DNA of 64,000 nt from CAYXAA01 sp964462985 (GTDB lineage: Bacteria > Pseudomonadota > Alphaproteobacteria > Rhizobiales > Stappiaceae): NCBI GenBank assembly GCA_964462985.1, contig CAYXAA010000001.1, positions 1-64,000 of the forward strand, given 5' to 3'. The notes beneath the pieces are model-generated. The model searched no databases, had not been told where the DNA came from, and saw nothing but the letters and a program-made list of their open reading frames with translations. Shown here in pieces: positions 7,020 through 15,298 of this stretch (the stretch's first letter is position 1; the number at the start of each line of letters is the position of its first letter). The position numbers and the translations under genes are program-made.

Positions 7020-7067
7020 AAAATTAAACGATTATAGTGAGATGGGACGCCCGCGGCGCGGGAGGCG
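7020..7067 (-). terminator. Likely 3' end of the tRNA-His transcript
   Basis: Reading on the minus strand just after the encoded CCA, an imperfect GC-rich stem (ACGCC at 7047-7051 against GGCGT at 7064-7068, with pairing CCGCG/GCGGG inside) precedes TTTAATTTTTC at 7020-7030. The T-run is good, the stem is imperfect and partly overlaps the tRNA 3' end. Confidence 0.4.
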
Positions 7068-7144
7068 TGGTACAGACGGGTGGATTCGAACCACCGACCT
7101 TCGGAGCCACAATCCGACGCTCTAACCAACTGAGCTACGTCTGC
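7068..7144 (-). tRNA. tRNA-His (anticodon GTG)
   Basis: The minus strand folds into a complete 77-base tRNA with encoded CCA. The acceptor arm GCAGACG pairs with CGTCTGT (1:72 is G-U), the D arm is GCTC/GAGC, the anticodon stem is TCGGA/TCCGA with loop TTGTGGC giving anticodon GTG, and the T arm is GGTGG-TTCGAAT-CCACC. The discriminator base 73 is A. Most bacteria have C73 paired with an extra G at -1; alphaproteobacteria are the known exception with A73, so this supports the taxonomic placement. The base at -1 in the DNA is G but faces A73. Confidence 0.97.
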
Positions 7145-7161
7145 CTGTCGAAAGTGGGCGG

Positions 7162-7190
7162 AACCTAAGCGCAAATTCCGCGGATTGCAA
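7162..7190 (-). promoter_or_regulatory. Likely tRNA-His promoter
   Basis: On the minus strand TTGCAA (7185-7190) and TAGGTT (7162-7167) are separated by 17 bases and would start transcription about 10 bases before the tRNA. The -10 match is modest. Confidence 0.4.
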
Positions 7191-7262
7191 GAGGTCGGCA
7201 GGTGCTGCGACAGCCTGCCCGCGGCAGCGGTCGGCAAGGCGAAAGCGCAAGGCAAATCATAC

Positions 7263-7291
7263 GAAAAGACCCGGGCGGTGAGCCCGGGTCT
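7263..7291 (-). terminator. Rho-independent terminator of the first phasin gene
   Basis: AGACCCGGGC (7267-7276) and GCCCGGGTCT (7282-7291) form a perfect 10-bp stem with a 5-base loop. On the minus strand the stem is followed by TTTTCGT. It lies 26 bases after the phasin stop. Confidence 0.85.
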
Positions 7292-7316
7292 CGGTATGTC
7301 GTCGTTGAAGCAACGA

Positions 7317-7841
7317 TCAGGCGGCCTTCAGGTCCTTGACAGACTTTTCGAACGCCTCCTTGACCGGCTGGCCGACCTCGGTGGCGATCTTGGTCGCCAG
7401 TTCCTGCATTTCCCTGGCCTGCGTGGTCAGGGCATCGAACTGCGACCGGGCAAAGGACGACTGCAGCTCGATCGCTTCGGCGACCGTCCTGACGCCCATC
7501 AGATCCTTGACGAATCGGAAGGTGGCGTCCGTGTTGGCCTTTGCCGAATCCACCGCCTTCAAGTTGAAGTCGAGGAAGCCCTGACGCGTGGTCTCGAAGG
7601 TGTCCTCGAGCAGATCGGTTGCGTCTTCGGCGGCCGACTTCATCTTGGCATAGGCCTCGCGAGCCTGCTCGATGCTCTTTTCGGCCGCCTCACGGGCGAT
7701 CGCGGGAACTTCCAGCTTCGGCATGGCAAAAGCGTCGAAATTGGGAAACATGTCAACGGGCTTGGCCGCCGCTGACCTGCTGGTCCTGGCGCGCGCGGTC
7801 TTCGACGCCGGCGCCGCCGTCTCGGTGTTTTTCTCGGTCAT
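7317..7841 (-). CDS. Phasin family protein (PHA granule-associated)
   Basis: A 174-residue phasin. The first 30 residues are Ala/Thr/Lys-rich and disordered. The rest is the amphipathic Phasin_2-type helical domain: FPNFDAFAMPKLEVPAIAR, then AREAYAKMKSAAEDATDLLE, then AEAIELQSSFARSQFDAL and QELATKIATEVGQPVKEAF. Phasins coat polyhydroxyalkanoate granules. The frame is open far upstream (to 8162), but the ATG at 7841 has AGGAGA at good spacing and begins the family sequence. It has its own promoter, leader hairpin and terminator, which fits the high expression usual for phasins. A second phasin lies just upstream. Confidence 0.92.
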   Translation of the reverse strand: MTEKNTETAAPASKTARARTSRSAAAKPVDMFPNFDAFAMPKLEVPAIAREAAEKSIEQAREAYAKMKSAAEDATDLLEDTFETTRQGFLDFNLKAVDSAKANTDATFRFVKDLMGVRTVAEAIELQSSFARSQFDALTTQAREMQELATKIATEVGQPVKEAFEKSVKDLKAA

Positions 7842-7898
7842 GATCTCATCTCCTGTCGTTCGGATGCGATCACTGCATGCGTCGTCGCGCGTACAAAA

Positions 7899-7925
7899 GC
7901 CCCGTCCGTCCGTTCGAGACGGGGC
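7899..7925 (-). terminator. Terminator-like hairpin in the leader of the first phasin gene
   Basis: GCCCCGTC (7899-7906) and GACGGGGC (7918-7925) form a perfect 8-bp stem with an 11-base loop. On the minus strand TTTTG follows. It could end transcripts from the second phasin gene, about 210 bases upstream. If the promoter at 7944-7972 is used, it would instead sit some 10 bases into the 95-base leader of the phasin mRNA, as an attenuator or 5' stabiliser. Confidence 0.6.
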
Positions 7926-7943
7926 GCCGTCATCCGCACTCGG

Positions 7944-7993
7944 AATATAGGAGAGCGCGTGCTGCGATGCAACAATTATTTTGCACTGCACAA
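7944..7993 (-). promoter_or_regulatory. Phasin promoter with TGC-rich boxes (possible PhaR site)
   Basis: On the minus strand TTGCAT (7967-7972) and TATATT (7944-7949) are 17 bases apart. Next to or overlapping them are TGC-rich near-palindromes: TTGCACTGCACAA at 7981-7993 and TGCTGCGATGCA at 7960-7971. The PHA-responsive repressor PhaR (Paracoccus, rhizobia) binds TGC-rich CTGC-N3/4-GCAG-type sites in front of phasin genes, so control by PhaR is likely but not proven. Confidence 0.5.
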
Positions 7994-8085
7994 TAGATCC
8001 GCGGCGCTCCCCCTTCCGGCGCGGGCCGTTGCGCCGGGGCGCTGCTCTATCGACGGGCCTGCCCCTACGAGGGATCCCCGCAGTG

Positions 8086-8120
8086 CCGACCGCCGTCCGG
8101 GCGGCGCCGGACACGGTCGG
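8086..8120 (-). terminator. Long hairpin after the second phasin gene
   Basis: CCGACCG (8086-8092) pairs with CGGTCGG (8114-8120), and inside it GTCCGG (8095-8100) pairs with CCGGAC (8107-8112), giving a 13-bp stem with one small internal loop 17 bases after the stop. No T-tract follows, so it may protect the mRNA end more than terminate. Confidence 0.45.
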
Positions 8121-8136
8121 GCGGACGCTGCCGTGG

Positions 8137-8520
8137 TCAGTCCTTGACCGCGTTCGCCGCATCCGATGCGGTCTTTGCCGCCTTTTCGCTCAGTTCGCGG
8201 GCCTGTTCTCCAAGCGACTCCATCTGCTTGCGCAGATAGGAGCCCTGGAGCTGCATCATCTCGTTGATGTCGCTGGCGCGCACCATCTTCTGAGCGAACT
8301 CAAAGGCCGCATTCATGTGCTCCTCGGCGTATTCCAGCGCCTTGCGGTTCATATCGGACGCACCGCTCTGCATCGCGGTGGCGGAATCGTCGACATTGGT
8401 CATGGCCTTCTGCGTGGCGGCCATGAAGTCGTCGAACGCCTTGCGCGCCTGGTCGACACTCTTGTCGGCAAACTCGCGCATCTGCTCGGGAATCTCGAAG
8501 CTCTGTTTGTCGCCGGCCAT
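8137..8520 (-). CDS. Phasin family protein (second copy)
   Basis: A 127-residue phasin consisting almost only of the helical domain: PEQMREFADKSVDQARKAF at the N-terminus, then DSATAMQSGASDMNRKALEY, the conserved MMQLQGSYLRKQMESLGEQA segment and an Ala/Lys-rich tail. I start at the ATG at 8520 (MAGDKQSFEIP). The frame is open to 8649, but those residues are Gly/Arg/Pro-rich and unlike the family. The ribosome-binding site is not ideal (GAGG close to the start, GGGAG farther). It differs enough from the downstream phasin to be an old paralogue. Expected role: PHA granule coat. Confidence 0.9.
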   Translation of the reverse strand: MAGDKQSFEIPEQMREFADKSVDQARKAFDDFMAATQKAMTNVDDSATAMQSGASDMNRKALEYAEEHMNAAFEFAQKMVRASDINEMMQLQGSYLRKQMESLGEQARELSEKAAKTASDAANAVKD

Positions 8521-9009
8521 CCTCGTCAGCACTCCCTCGTTCGCTCGCCCGCGTCCCGGGACGCAGACGATGCCTCCACCCGATTGCCAATCATGGGCTT
8601 GCCCCGCCCGAACCGGCAGGTCGAGCGGGAGGCCCGTCGGCGGCCGCAACTCCGCCCGCGGCGACAGCCATCATCGCAGCCCGGGCCGCGCCCCCGGCCC
8701 TGGCGCAACCGTTAGCCGGAGAACAACGTCGCCCGGCTTCGCGCCGCCTCGAAAGTGGTAGCATGGCGCAGGGTATGCAGCAAATCGTCACAAGTGCGGT
8801 CGGCGCGGGACACCGCCCTTGTTCCGGCGTTTCGTTCGGCCACGGCGTTAACTAGACGGAGAGAGATCGGGCGCCAAAACCGGCCGCGGCGTGGACGACT
8901 CGGGCAAGAAACGATATTTACTCGTCGTTTACCGATCCCGTTCGAAGGACGGGCGACGAAGCCGGCAACAACCGAAACGGAAATTGCCGAGGGCGGAGGC
9001 GGCGCTTCC
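8521..9009. other. 489-bp gap upstream of the PdhS-like kinase
   Basis: No convincing gene. The kinase frame is open from a GTG at 8755, but that stretch is Arg-rich and unlike kinase N-termini. Near the kinase start there is a direct repeat TTAC-N7-TTAC at 8918-8932 (see separate entry). Confidence 0.45.
8918..8932 (+). promoter_or_regulatory. TTAC-N7-TTAC direct repeat, degenerate CtrA-like box
   Basis: TTAC at 8918-8921 and TTAC at 8929-8932 have the 7-base spacing of the CtrA consensus TTAA-N7-TTAA, but the fourth base differs in both halves. It lies 78 bases before the start of a kinase of the PleC/DivJ group, whose pathway controls CtrA, so feedback would make sense. Weak by sequence alone. 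Confidence 0.25.
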
Positions 9010-12000
9010 ATGAAAGGTCAGGTCCGAAGCTTCCTGGCGCTGAGCGGTCTGGCGGCCACGAACACCTATCTGACCGACGCGCGACCGGCGTGGATCTGGG
9101 CGCCGGACGGGCAATCGATCCTGTGGGCGAATGCCGCCGGCGCGGCATTCTTCGGCGCCCGTTCGGTCGAGGAGCTCGGGGTGATCGGCGGGCTTGCGCG
9201 CGCCCCGGCCCGACCGCATATCGCCCGGATCGCGCAATCGGGCTCGATGGACCGCGACACCATCGACCGGCTCCGGTTCTACCGTGGCCTTCGGGTTATG
9301 CTGCTCACCTGTCTGTGCCGCCGCCTGGTCCTGCCCGACGGTACCAGCGCCGCGCTCATCGTCGCCAACGAACCAGTGAAGACCGATGGCGCCGCAGGCG
9401 GGGTGGTGCCCCTCAGCCGCCTGATCGCCGGTCGGAGTGCCGCCGTCTATGCATTCAGCCGGGACGGTTCCCTGTTGCACACCGAAGGACCGCTGCCGCT
9501 GCCGACCCCCGAGGCCGTCGCAGCGCTCAGGGCCTCCGGCAAGCGCTCGCCGGTGTTCGGCCCGCTCCAGATCGCCGAACGGCAGCACGACGCGGCGCTC
9601 GTTGGCCTGGACGACGGCGGCTTCCTGGTGATCGCCGCACTCGAAGACGCCGCGCCCCAGGGGCAAGGCACCGCAGAAAATGCCGCCGTGGTACAGACGG
9701 CGCCGCTGCCTGACGTGCCGGAGACAGCGGCATCCGCGCATCCGGAGCCGGCCGAACAGGCCATTCATATTGATGAGCCGGCCGTCGAGGGTTCGGCGCC
9801 GACCGAGGGCGACCCAGCGACCGCTGCAGCCGGGACCTCGGCGGGAGCCGAGCCGGACACTGCAGCTGCCCAATCCGAGGACGCGGTCCTGCCGCCCTCC
9901 CCGGAGGCCGAAGGATCCGGGGCCCCGCTGCAAGGATCGCATGAATTGCAATTGCCGGAAGAACCGGAGCCCGACGCAGCCGCCGTTCCCGACACCGAAA
10001 TTGACGATGCGCTCGAGGCCGGGCCCGCCGCCGAGACCGCCGCGCCCACACCGCAGCTGCCGCGGTTCGTGTTCACGCCGACCGGCCGGCCCACCCGCTT
10101 TGCCTGGCAGATGGACGTCGAGCGGCGCTTCACCTTCCTGTCGCCGGAATTTTCCGAGGTGCTCGGACCGGCGGCCGCCGATATCGTCGGATCGACCTGG
10201 GAAGAGGTGGCCGCCCGCTTCGACCTGGACCGCGATGGCGAGATTGCTGCCGCGCTTGCGCGCCATGACACCTGGAGCGGCAAGACCGTGGAATGGCCGG
10301 TCGAGGGCGCCGCGCTGCGCGTGCCGGTGGATATGGCCGCCCTGCCCGCCTTCGATCGTTTCAGGGTTTTTGAAGGCTTCCGCGGCTTCGGCGTCTGCCG
10401 CACGGCAGATGCGCGCGAAGACCCAAGTGCGATCGGCCTGAAGCTCACCACCGGTCGCGCTGCAGGGGACGCCTTGGCCGATGCGCCACCGATTGCCCAG
10501 GGGGCGGCCGCCCAATCCACGGAGGTCGAGGCCGAGCTGCAGCCGCTCGAAGCCGCCCCCTCTCCCGATCAGGATTCCGCACGGCCCGTTGCCGAAACGG
10601 CCGGTCATCCGGCGCAGGCCGCGCCCGGCGAACCCGATCCGCAACCGGAGCAACCCGGCGGGCGTGTCGCCGATGCTATGCCCAGCGCCGAGGCCGGGCG
10701 ATTGGCGGAGGAGGCAGAGGACCGTGCCGCCACGGACGGCGAGGCCGCGACGGCGCGCGACGACCGCCTCTCGGAAGCGCCGACCGCGGACGAGCTCCCG
10801 GCCGGGCCGGCCGCAGGGGCCTCGGTGGCGCAGGCGGCGGAACCCCAGGGACCCGAGGCTTTGGGCGAGACGACCGAAGGACCGACCACCGAGCACCGCA
10901 GTTCCGACCTTTTCGGCGACACCACGCCCCCGCCGCAGCGGCGGTCGGATGTCGGAGACCGTGACCAGGCTCTGGCCGACCAGTCGCGACCCTCTCCGGC
11001 CGGCGAGGAGCCCGCGACGACCATCGACGCTGATACGTCGCGGCTTTCCCGGCCCGAGCGGGAAGCCTTCCGCAAGATTGCCGAAGCGCTCGGTGCAGCC
11101 GCCGGCGCGCGCGCCGCGCCCCCTCCCGAGGCAACGCCGCCCGCCGCCCCGTCCAGGGACGCGGCCGACGATGGTCGCCCCTCGGAACCGGCCGCCGAGC
11201 CACCGCTCATGGCTTTCGACACACATGATACGGCGGATGTCCCGCCCGAGCCGGCAGCCGGCGACGAGGAGTCTGCCGACAATATCGTGCCGCTGCCGGG
11301 TTATGCGGAGCCCCATGCGCCGGACGTTGACGAGGCCCACCCGCACCTCATCGAACAGGACAATCGGCGCGGGGCAGCAGACATGGTCGATGTTGCCCTG
11401 CTCGACCGGCTGCCAATCGGCGTCGCGGTGCTGCGCGACCGCAGCCTGCTTTATGCCAATAACACGCTGCTCGAGCTGCTCGGCTACGACGATCTGGCCG
11501 CGCTAGCCGCGGCGGGCGGCCTCGATGCGGTGTTCGCCGAGCCCGAAGAGTGGCCCGTGGCCGGCGGCGAGGCCGAATTCGAACGCACCATGCGCGTCCG
11601 GCTTGCCAGTGGCGGCCTGAAGCCGGTCAAGGCGCGGCTCCATGCCGTCCCGTGGCACGGCGGGCGGGCCTTGCTGATGTCGTTCCTCGATCGCCACGAT
11701 CCGTCGCGCGAGGCCGCGCTCGACCGGCTGCACGAAACCCAGTCCCAGCTCGCCGATGCCGAGCAGCAGATCTCCGAGCTCGACGCGGTGCTCGAGACAG
11801 CCACTGACGGCGTGCTGGTGCTCGACAGTGCCGGCACGATCCTCAAGGTCAACCGCTCGGCCGAAGCGTTGTTCGGCGCCAGCCGCGAGGACATGGTCGG
11901 CGCCGCGCTGACGCATTACCTTGCGCCGGAAAGCCACCGCGGCGCTGCAGATTATCTCGAGGGCCTTGCCAAGAACGGGGTCGCCAGTGTCCTCAACGAC

Positions 12001-12879
12001 GGCCGGGAGGTCATCGGCCGGGTGCTATCGGGCGGGCTGATCCCGCTCTTCATGACCATCGGGCGGATCGGATCGAACCCGGACGATGCCAAGTTCTGCG
12101 CCGTGCTGCGCGACATCACCCAGTGGAAGAAGGCGGAGGAGGAACTCACCGAGGCCAAGCGCCAGGCCGAGACCGCAAGCTCGCAGAAATCGGACTTCCT
12201 TGCCAAGATCAGCCACGAAATCCGCACCCCGCTCAACGCCATCATCGGCTTCTCGGAAGTGATGATGGAGGAGCGCTTCGGCCCGATCGGCAACGACCGC
12301 TACAAGGAATATCTGCGCGACGTGCACAATTCGGGCTCGCACATCATGAGCCTGATCAACGATCTTCTCGACCTGTCGAAGATCGAGGCCGGGAAGCTCG
12401 ACCTCACCTTCGAGGCGATCTCGGCCAACGAGATCATCCGCGAGTGCGTCGCCCTGATGCAGCCGCAGGCCAATCGCGAACGCGTCATCATCCGCGCCAG
12501 CCTGCCGACCTCGGTGCCGAAAATCGTTGCCGACGGCCGCTCGGTGCGCCAGATCATCCTTAATCTTTTGTCCAACGCCATCAAGTTCAACCAGCCTGGC
12601 GGCCAGGTGATCGTGTCGTCGGCGATGGAGGATTCGGGCGAGGTGGTGCTCCGGGTGCGCGACACCGGCGTCGGCATGAGCAACAAGGACCTGCAGGCGG
12701 CGATGGAGCCGTTCCGCCAGCTTCACACCGCCCGGCACGGCGGCGGCACCGGACTGGGCCTGCCGCTGACCAAGGCCCTGGTCGAGGCGAACCGCGCCAG
12801 CTTCCGGATCGACTCCGAGCTCAGCCACGGCACGCTGGTCGAGATCACCTTCCCGCCGCAGCGCGTCCTCGCCGAATAG
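9010..12879 (+). CDS. pdhS: PdhS-like (PleC/DivJ homologue) multi-PAS sensor histidine kinase
   Basis: A 1289-residue cytoplasmic kinase of the PleC/DivJ/PdhS group that sets the polarity and cell-cycle regulator DivK and so CtrA in Hyphomicrobiales. Order: an N-terminal sensor domain (about 1-215), an Ala/Pro/Glu-rich linker (about 220-350), a PAS-like domain (about 352-470), a second very long acidic linker (about 480-790), PAS (about 792-900), PAS (about 920-1040) and HisKA with His1069 in FLAKISHEIRTPLNAIIGFS. HATPase follows with NLLSNAIKF, DTGVGM and GTGLGLPL. The kinase core, especially MMEERFGPIGNDRYKEYL, is typical of PdhS. The start at 9010 has GGAGG upstream. Brucella PdhS is about 1035 residues; the extra length is in the linkers. 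No membrane segment is seen. Confidence 0.88.
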   Translation: MKGQVRSFLALSGLAATNTYLTDARPAWIWAPDGQSILWANAAGAAFFGARSVEELGVIGGLARAPARPHIARIAQSGSMDRDTIDRLRFYRGLRVMLLTCLCRRLVLPDGTSAALIVANEPVKTDGAAGGVVPLSRLIAGRSAAVYAFSRDGSLLHTEGPLPLPTPEAVAALRASGKRSPVFGPLQIAERQHDAALVGLDDGGFLVIAALEDAAPQGQGTAENAAVVQTAPLPDVPETAASAHPEPAEQAIHIDEPAVEGSAPTEGDPATAAAGTSAGAEPDTAAAQSEDAVLPPSPEAEGSGAPLQGSHELQLPEEPEPDAAAVPDTEIDDALEAGPAAETAAPTPQLPRFVFTPTGRPTRFAWQMDVERRFTFLSPEFSEVLGPAAADIVGSTWEEVAARFDLDRDGEIAAALARHDTWSGKTVEWPVEGAALRVPVDMAALPAFDRFRVFEGFRGFGVCRTADAREDPSAIGLKLTTGRAAGDALADAPPIAQGAAAQSTEVEAELQPLEAAPSPDQDSARPVAETAGHPAQAAPGEPDPQPEQPGGRVADAMPSAEAGRLAEEAEDRAATDGEAATARDDRLSEAPTADELPAGPAAGASVAQAAEPQGPEALGETTEGPTTEHRSSDLFGDTTPPPQRRSDVGDRDQALADQSRPSPAGEEPATTIDADTSRLSRPEREAFRKIAEALGAAAGARAAPPPEATPPAAPSRDAADDGRPSEPAAEPPLMAFDTHDTADVPPEPAAGDEESADNIVPLPGYAEPHAPDVDEAHPHLIEQDNRRGAADMVDVALLDRLPIGVAVLRDRSLLYANNTLLELLGYDDLAALAAAGGLDAVFAEPEEWPVAGGEAEFERTMRVRLASGGLKPVKARLHAVPWHGGRALLMSFLDRHDPSREAALDRLHETQSQLADAEQQISELDAVLETATDGVLVLDSAGTILKVNRSAEALFGASREDMVGAALTHYLAPESHRGAADYLEGLAKNGVASVLNDGREVIGRVLSGGLIPLFMTIGRIGSNPDDAKFCAVLRDITQWKKAEEELTEAKRQAETASSQKSDFLAKISHEIRTPLNAIIGFSEVMMEERFGPIGNDRYKEYLRDVHNSGSHIMSLINDLLDLSKIEAGKLDLTFEAISANEIIRECVALMQPQANRERVIIRASLPTSVPKIVADGRSVRQIILNLLSNAIKFNQPGGQVIVSSAMEDSGEVVLRVRDTGVGMSNKDLQAAMEPFRQLHTARHGGGTGLGLPLTKALVEANRASFRIDSELSHGTLVEITFPPQRVLAE

Positions 12880-12943
12880 GGGGCGGCGTGACACATCCGT
12901 GCAAGCCTCGCACGGTTCATCCCTTGCCTGCCGGAGTCCCGTG

Positions 12944-13906
12944 ATGCTGTCACTTGCCGCCATGGAAGATGCCGCCCGGATCGTCTACGATGCAATGCGG
13001 CCGACCCCGCAGTACGTGTGGCCGGTTCTATCCGCCGCCTGCGGGCGCGAGGTCTGGGTCAAGCACGAGAACCACACCCCGATCGGTGCCTTCAAGGTGC
13101 GGGGCGGCCTGGTATATCTCCACGAAATCGCGGCGCATCATCCGGCAGGTACCGGGGTGATCTCGGCGACCCGCGGCAATCATGGCCAAAGCCTCGCCTT
13201 TGCCGCGCGCCGCTACGGGCTGTCCTGTACCATCGTCGTCCCGCACGGCAACTCGCGCGAGAAGAATGCGGCGATGCAGGCATTCGGCGCGCGTCTTGTC
13301 GAATTCGGCAGCGACTTCGACGCTGCCCGGGATCACGCCGCCGAACTCGCCGAAGAGCAGCGGCTCATCTTCATCCCGAGCTTCCATGCCGACTTGGTGC
13401 GCGGGGTTGCGACCTATGCGCTGGAGTTCCTGCGGGCCGCGCCGGACCTCGACGTCGTCTACGTACCCATCGGCCTCGGCTCGGGCATCTGCGGAATGAT
13501 CTCGGCCCGCGACGCGCTCGGTCTCAAGACCAGGATCGTCGGGGTCGTCTCGGACAAGGCCGACGCCTATGCCCAATCGTTCGAGCGCGGCACGCGGATC
13601 GAGACGGCCAGCGCGGCCACGTTCGCCGATGGCATGGCGGTGCGCGGCCCTGCGGAAGCGGCGCTTGCCGTCATCCGCCAGGGTGCCGAGGACGTGCTGC
13701 GCGTCTCCGATGACGCGATTGCGGCCGCAATGCGTCTGATCTTCAGCGCAACGCACAATGCCACCGAAGGAGCCGGCGCGGCCGCGCTTGCCGCCCTCGT
13801 CACCGACAAGCGGCGCGGCGACAAGGCCGGCGTCGTGCTTTCCGGCCACAATATCGACCGTGAGCGCTTTGCCGCCGTACTCGCCGGCACCACCCCGAAG
13901 CCATAA
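12944..13906 (+). CDS. PLP-dependent threonine/serine dehydratase-like enzyme
   Basis: A 320-residue fold-type II PLP enzyme. PLP lysine lies in PIGAFKVRGG, the substrate loop is SATRGNHGQS, and the phosphate-binding loop is GLGSGICG. It lacks the C-terminal regulatory ACT domain of biosynthetic IlvA, so it is of the short catabolic type (threonine dehydratase, serine racemase or hydroxyaspartate dehydratase). I start at the ATG at 12944 with GGAG 9 bases upstream; a GTG just before and an ATG at 12962 are alternatives. It begins 65 bp after the kinase gene but has no clear functional link to it. Confidence 0.85.
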   Translation: MLSLAAMEDAARIVYDAMRPTPQYVWPVLSAACGREVWVKHENHTPIGAFKVRGGLVYLHEIAAHHPAGTGVISATRGNHGQSLAFAARRYGLSCTIVVPHGNSREKNAAMQAFGARLVEFGSDFDAARDHAAELAEEQRLIFIPSFHADLVRGVATYALEFLRAAPDLDVVYVPIGLGSGICGMISARDALGLKTRIVGVVSDKADAYAQSFERGTRIETASAATFADGMAVRGPAEAALAVIRQGAEDVLRVSDDAIAAAMRLIFSATHNATEGAGAAALAALVTDKRRGDKAGVVLSGHNIDRERFAAVLAGTTPKP

Positions 13907-13955
13907 TCTCGCGACCTCCGCCACCGAAGAAATTGGAGGATTTCTCTCATATTAC

Positions 13956-13971
13956 TTTAGAACTGTTCTAA
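13956..13971. promoter_or_regulatory. Irr box (iron control element) upstream of fbpA
   Basis: TTTAGAA-CTG-TTCTAA matches the iron control element TTTAGAA-N3-TTCTAAA bound by the haem-responsive regulator Irr in Hyphomicrobiales; the inner TTAGAAC-T-GTTCTAA is a perfect palindrome. It lies about 140 bases before fbpA and about 25 bases upstream of a possible -35 element, a position that would allow Irr to activate under low iron and would fit less well with simple repression. Confidence 0.8.
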
Positions 13972-13996
13972 CCTATTGATATCACGAGCGTTTCAG

Positions 13997-14024
13997 TTGA
14001 CTCGCAGCAGAACTTTCCTATTCT
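13997..14024 (+). promoter_or_regulatory. Likely fbpA promoter
   Basis: TTGACT (13997-14002) and TATTCT (14019-14024) are separated by 16 bases, downstream of the Irr box and 89 bases before the fbpA start. Confidence 0.5.
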
Positions 14025-14112
14025 CGCCTCGCTCGACCGCTGTCCGACGGATCCCGTTCGGCGGTGAGGTTATGTCCGTCGGGACCTTGCCCCCGACTGC
14101 CTGGAGGAAGAG

Positions 14113-15165
14113 ATGACCGTTACCGCAACTGCCCGTTCGCTCGGCACGCTGGCCGCATGCCTTCTCGGCTTCGCCGCTCTTGCGTCTCCGGCCTCAGCCG
14201 CCGGTGAGGTCAACATCTATTCCCACCGCCAGCCGACGCTGATCCAGCCGTTGCTCGATGCCTTCACCCAGGAAACCGGCATCAAGACCAACGTCATTTT
14301 TGCGTCGGACGGCCTTGGCGAGCGCATACAGGCCGAAGGCGCCAATTCGCCGGCGGACGTCCTGCTGACGGTCGACATCGGCCGGCTCGACGGTGCCAAG
14401 CAGCTGGGCATAACCCAGCCGGTGTCGTCCGAAGTCATTGAGGCCAATATCCCCGACACCTATCGCGATCCGGAAGGCCACTGGTTTGGCCTCACCACCC
14501 GCGCCCGCGTCGTCTACGCCTCGAAGGACCGCGTCAGCCAGGACAGCATCACTTATGAAGAGCTGGCCGATCCGAAGTGGAAGGGCAGGATCTGCATCCG
14601 CTCGGGCCAGCACGTCTACAACATCGGCCTGTTCGCATCCTATCTCGCCCATCATGGCGCCGCCGAGACCGAGGAGTGGCTGACCAAACTCCGCGACAAT
14701 CTGGCGAGAAAGCCGGCCGGCGGCGACCGGGACCAGGCCCAGGCGATCATGGCCGGCGAATGCGACATTGCGCTCGGCAACACCTATTACGTCGGTCTGA
14801 TGCAGACCAACGAGAAGGAGCCTGAGCAGAAGGAGTGGGCGAAGGCGATCAAGGTGCTGTTCCCGAATGCCGACGACCGCGGCACTCAGGTCAACATCTC
14901 CGGCATGATGATGGCCAAAAACGCGCCCAACAAGGAGGAAGCCCTCAAGCTGATGGAGTTCCTCTCGAGCGACAAGGCGCAGGAAATCTACGCCGAGACC
15001 AATTTCGAGTACCCGGTGAAGCCCGGCATTGACTCTTCCGAGATCGTGAAGTCCTGGGGTGATCTGAAGCCCGACCCGCTGCCGATTGCCGAGATGGCCA
15101 AGCACCGCAAGGAAGCCAGCGAGATCGTCGACAAGGTCGGGTTCGACAACGGTCCGTCGAGCTGA
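14113..15165 (+). CDS. Ferric-iron ABC transporter substrate-binding protein (FbpA/FutA type)
   Basis: A 350-residue periplasmic binding protein with a signal peptide ending at ASAA. The mature start GEVNIYSHRQP, then IFASDGLGERIQAEGANSPADVLLTVDIG, and a C-terminal block with NTYYVGLM (the Tyr pair that binds Fe3+ in FbpA) mark the FbpA/FutA family. The start ATG has GGAGGAAGAG directly upstream. The promoter carries an Irr box, which agrees with iron as the ligand. It is followed by its permease gene, but no ATPase gene is found next to it. Confidence 0.92.
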   Translation: MTVTATARSLGTLAACLLGFAALASPASAAGEVNIYSHRQPTLIQPLLDAFTQETGIKTNVIFASDGLGERIQAEGANSPADVLLTVDIGRLDGAKQLGITQPVSSEVIEANIPDTYRDPEGHWFGLTTRARVVYASKDRVSQDSITYEELADPKWKGRICIRSGQHVYNIGLFASYLAHHGAAETEEWLTKLRDNLARKPAGGDRDQAQAIMAGECDIALGNTYYVGLMQTNEKEPEQKEWAKAIKVLFPNADDRGTQVNISGMMMAKNAPNKEEALKLMEFLSSDKAQEIYAETNFEYPVKPGIDSSEIVKSWGDLKPDPLPIAEMAKHRKEASEIVDKVGFDNGPSS

Positions 15166-15168
15166 CCG

Positions 15169-15192
15169 GAACCGCGCGTTGCGGTGCGGTTC
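15169..15192 (+). repeat. Hairpin between fbpA and fbpB
   Basis: GAACCGC (15169-15175) and GCGGTTC (15186-15192) form a 7-bp stem just after the fbpA stop. Such hairpins often protect the mRNA of the binding protein so that it outnumbers the permease. Confidence 0.35.
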
Positions 15193-15298
15193 GCCTCGGG
15201 CATGACGACCGCGCCGCTCTCGACCGAAGCGAAGCATCCGTCGGCGGGACGCAGGTCGCTGCCGTCGGGTGCTTCGCCGCTTCTGGAGTGGGCGCCGA

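Noticed and set aside
8929..11346. An 805-codon minus-strand ORF opposite the PdhS-like kinase
   Set aside because: It mirrors the low-complexity GC-rich linker coding, has Gly/Arg-rich composition and no domain; antisense frames stay open because stop codons are rare there.
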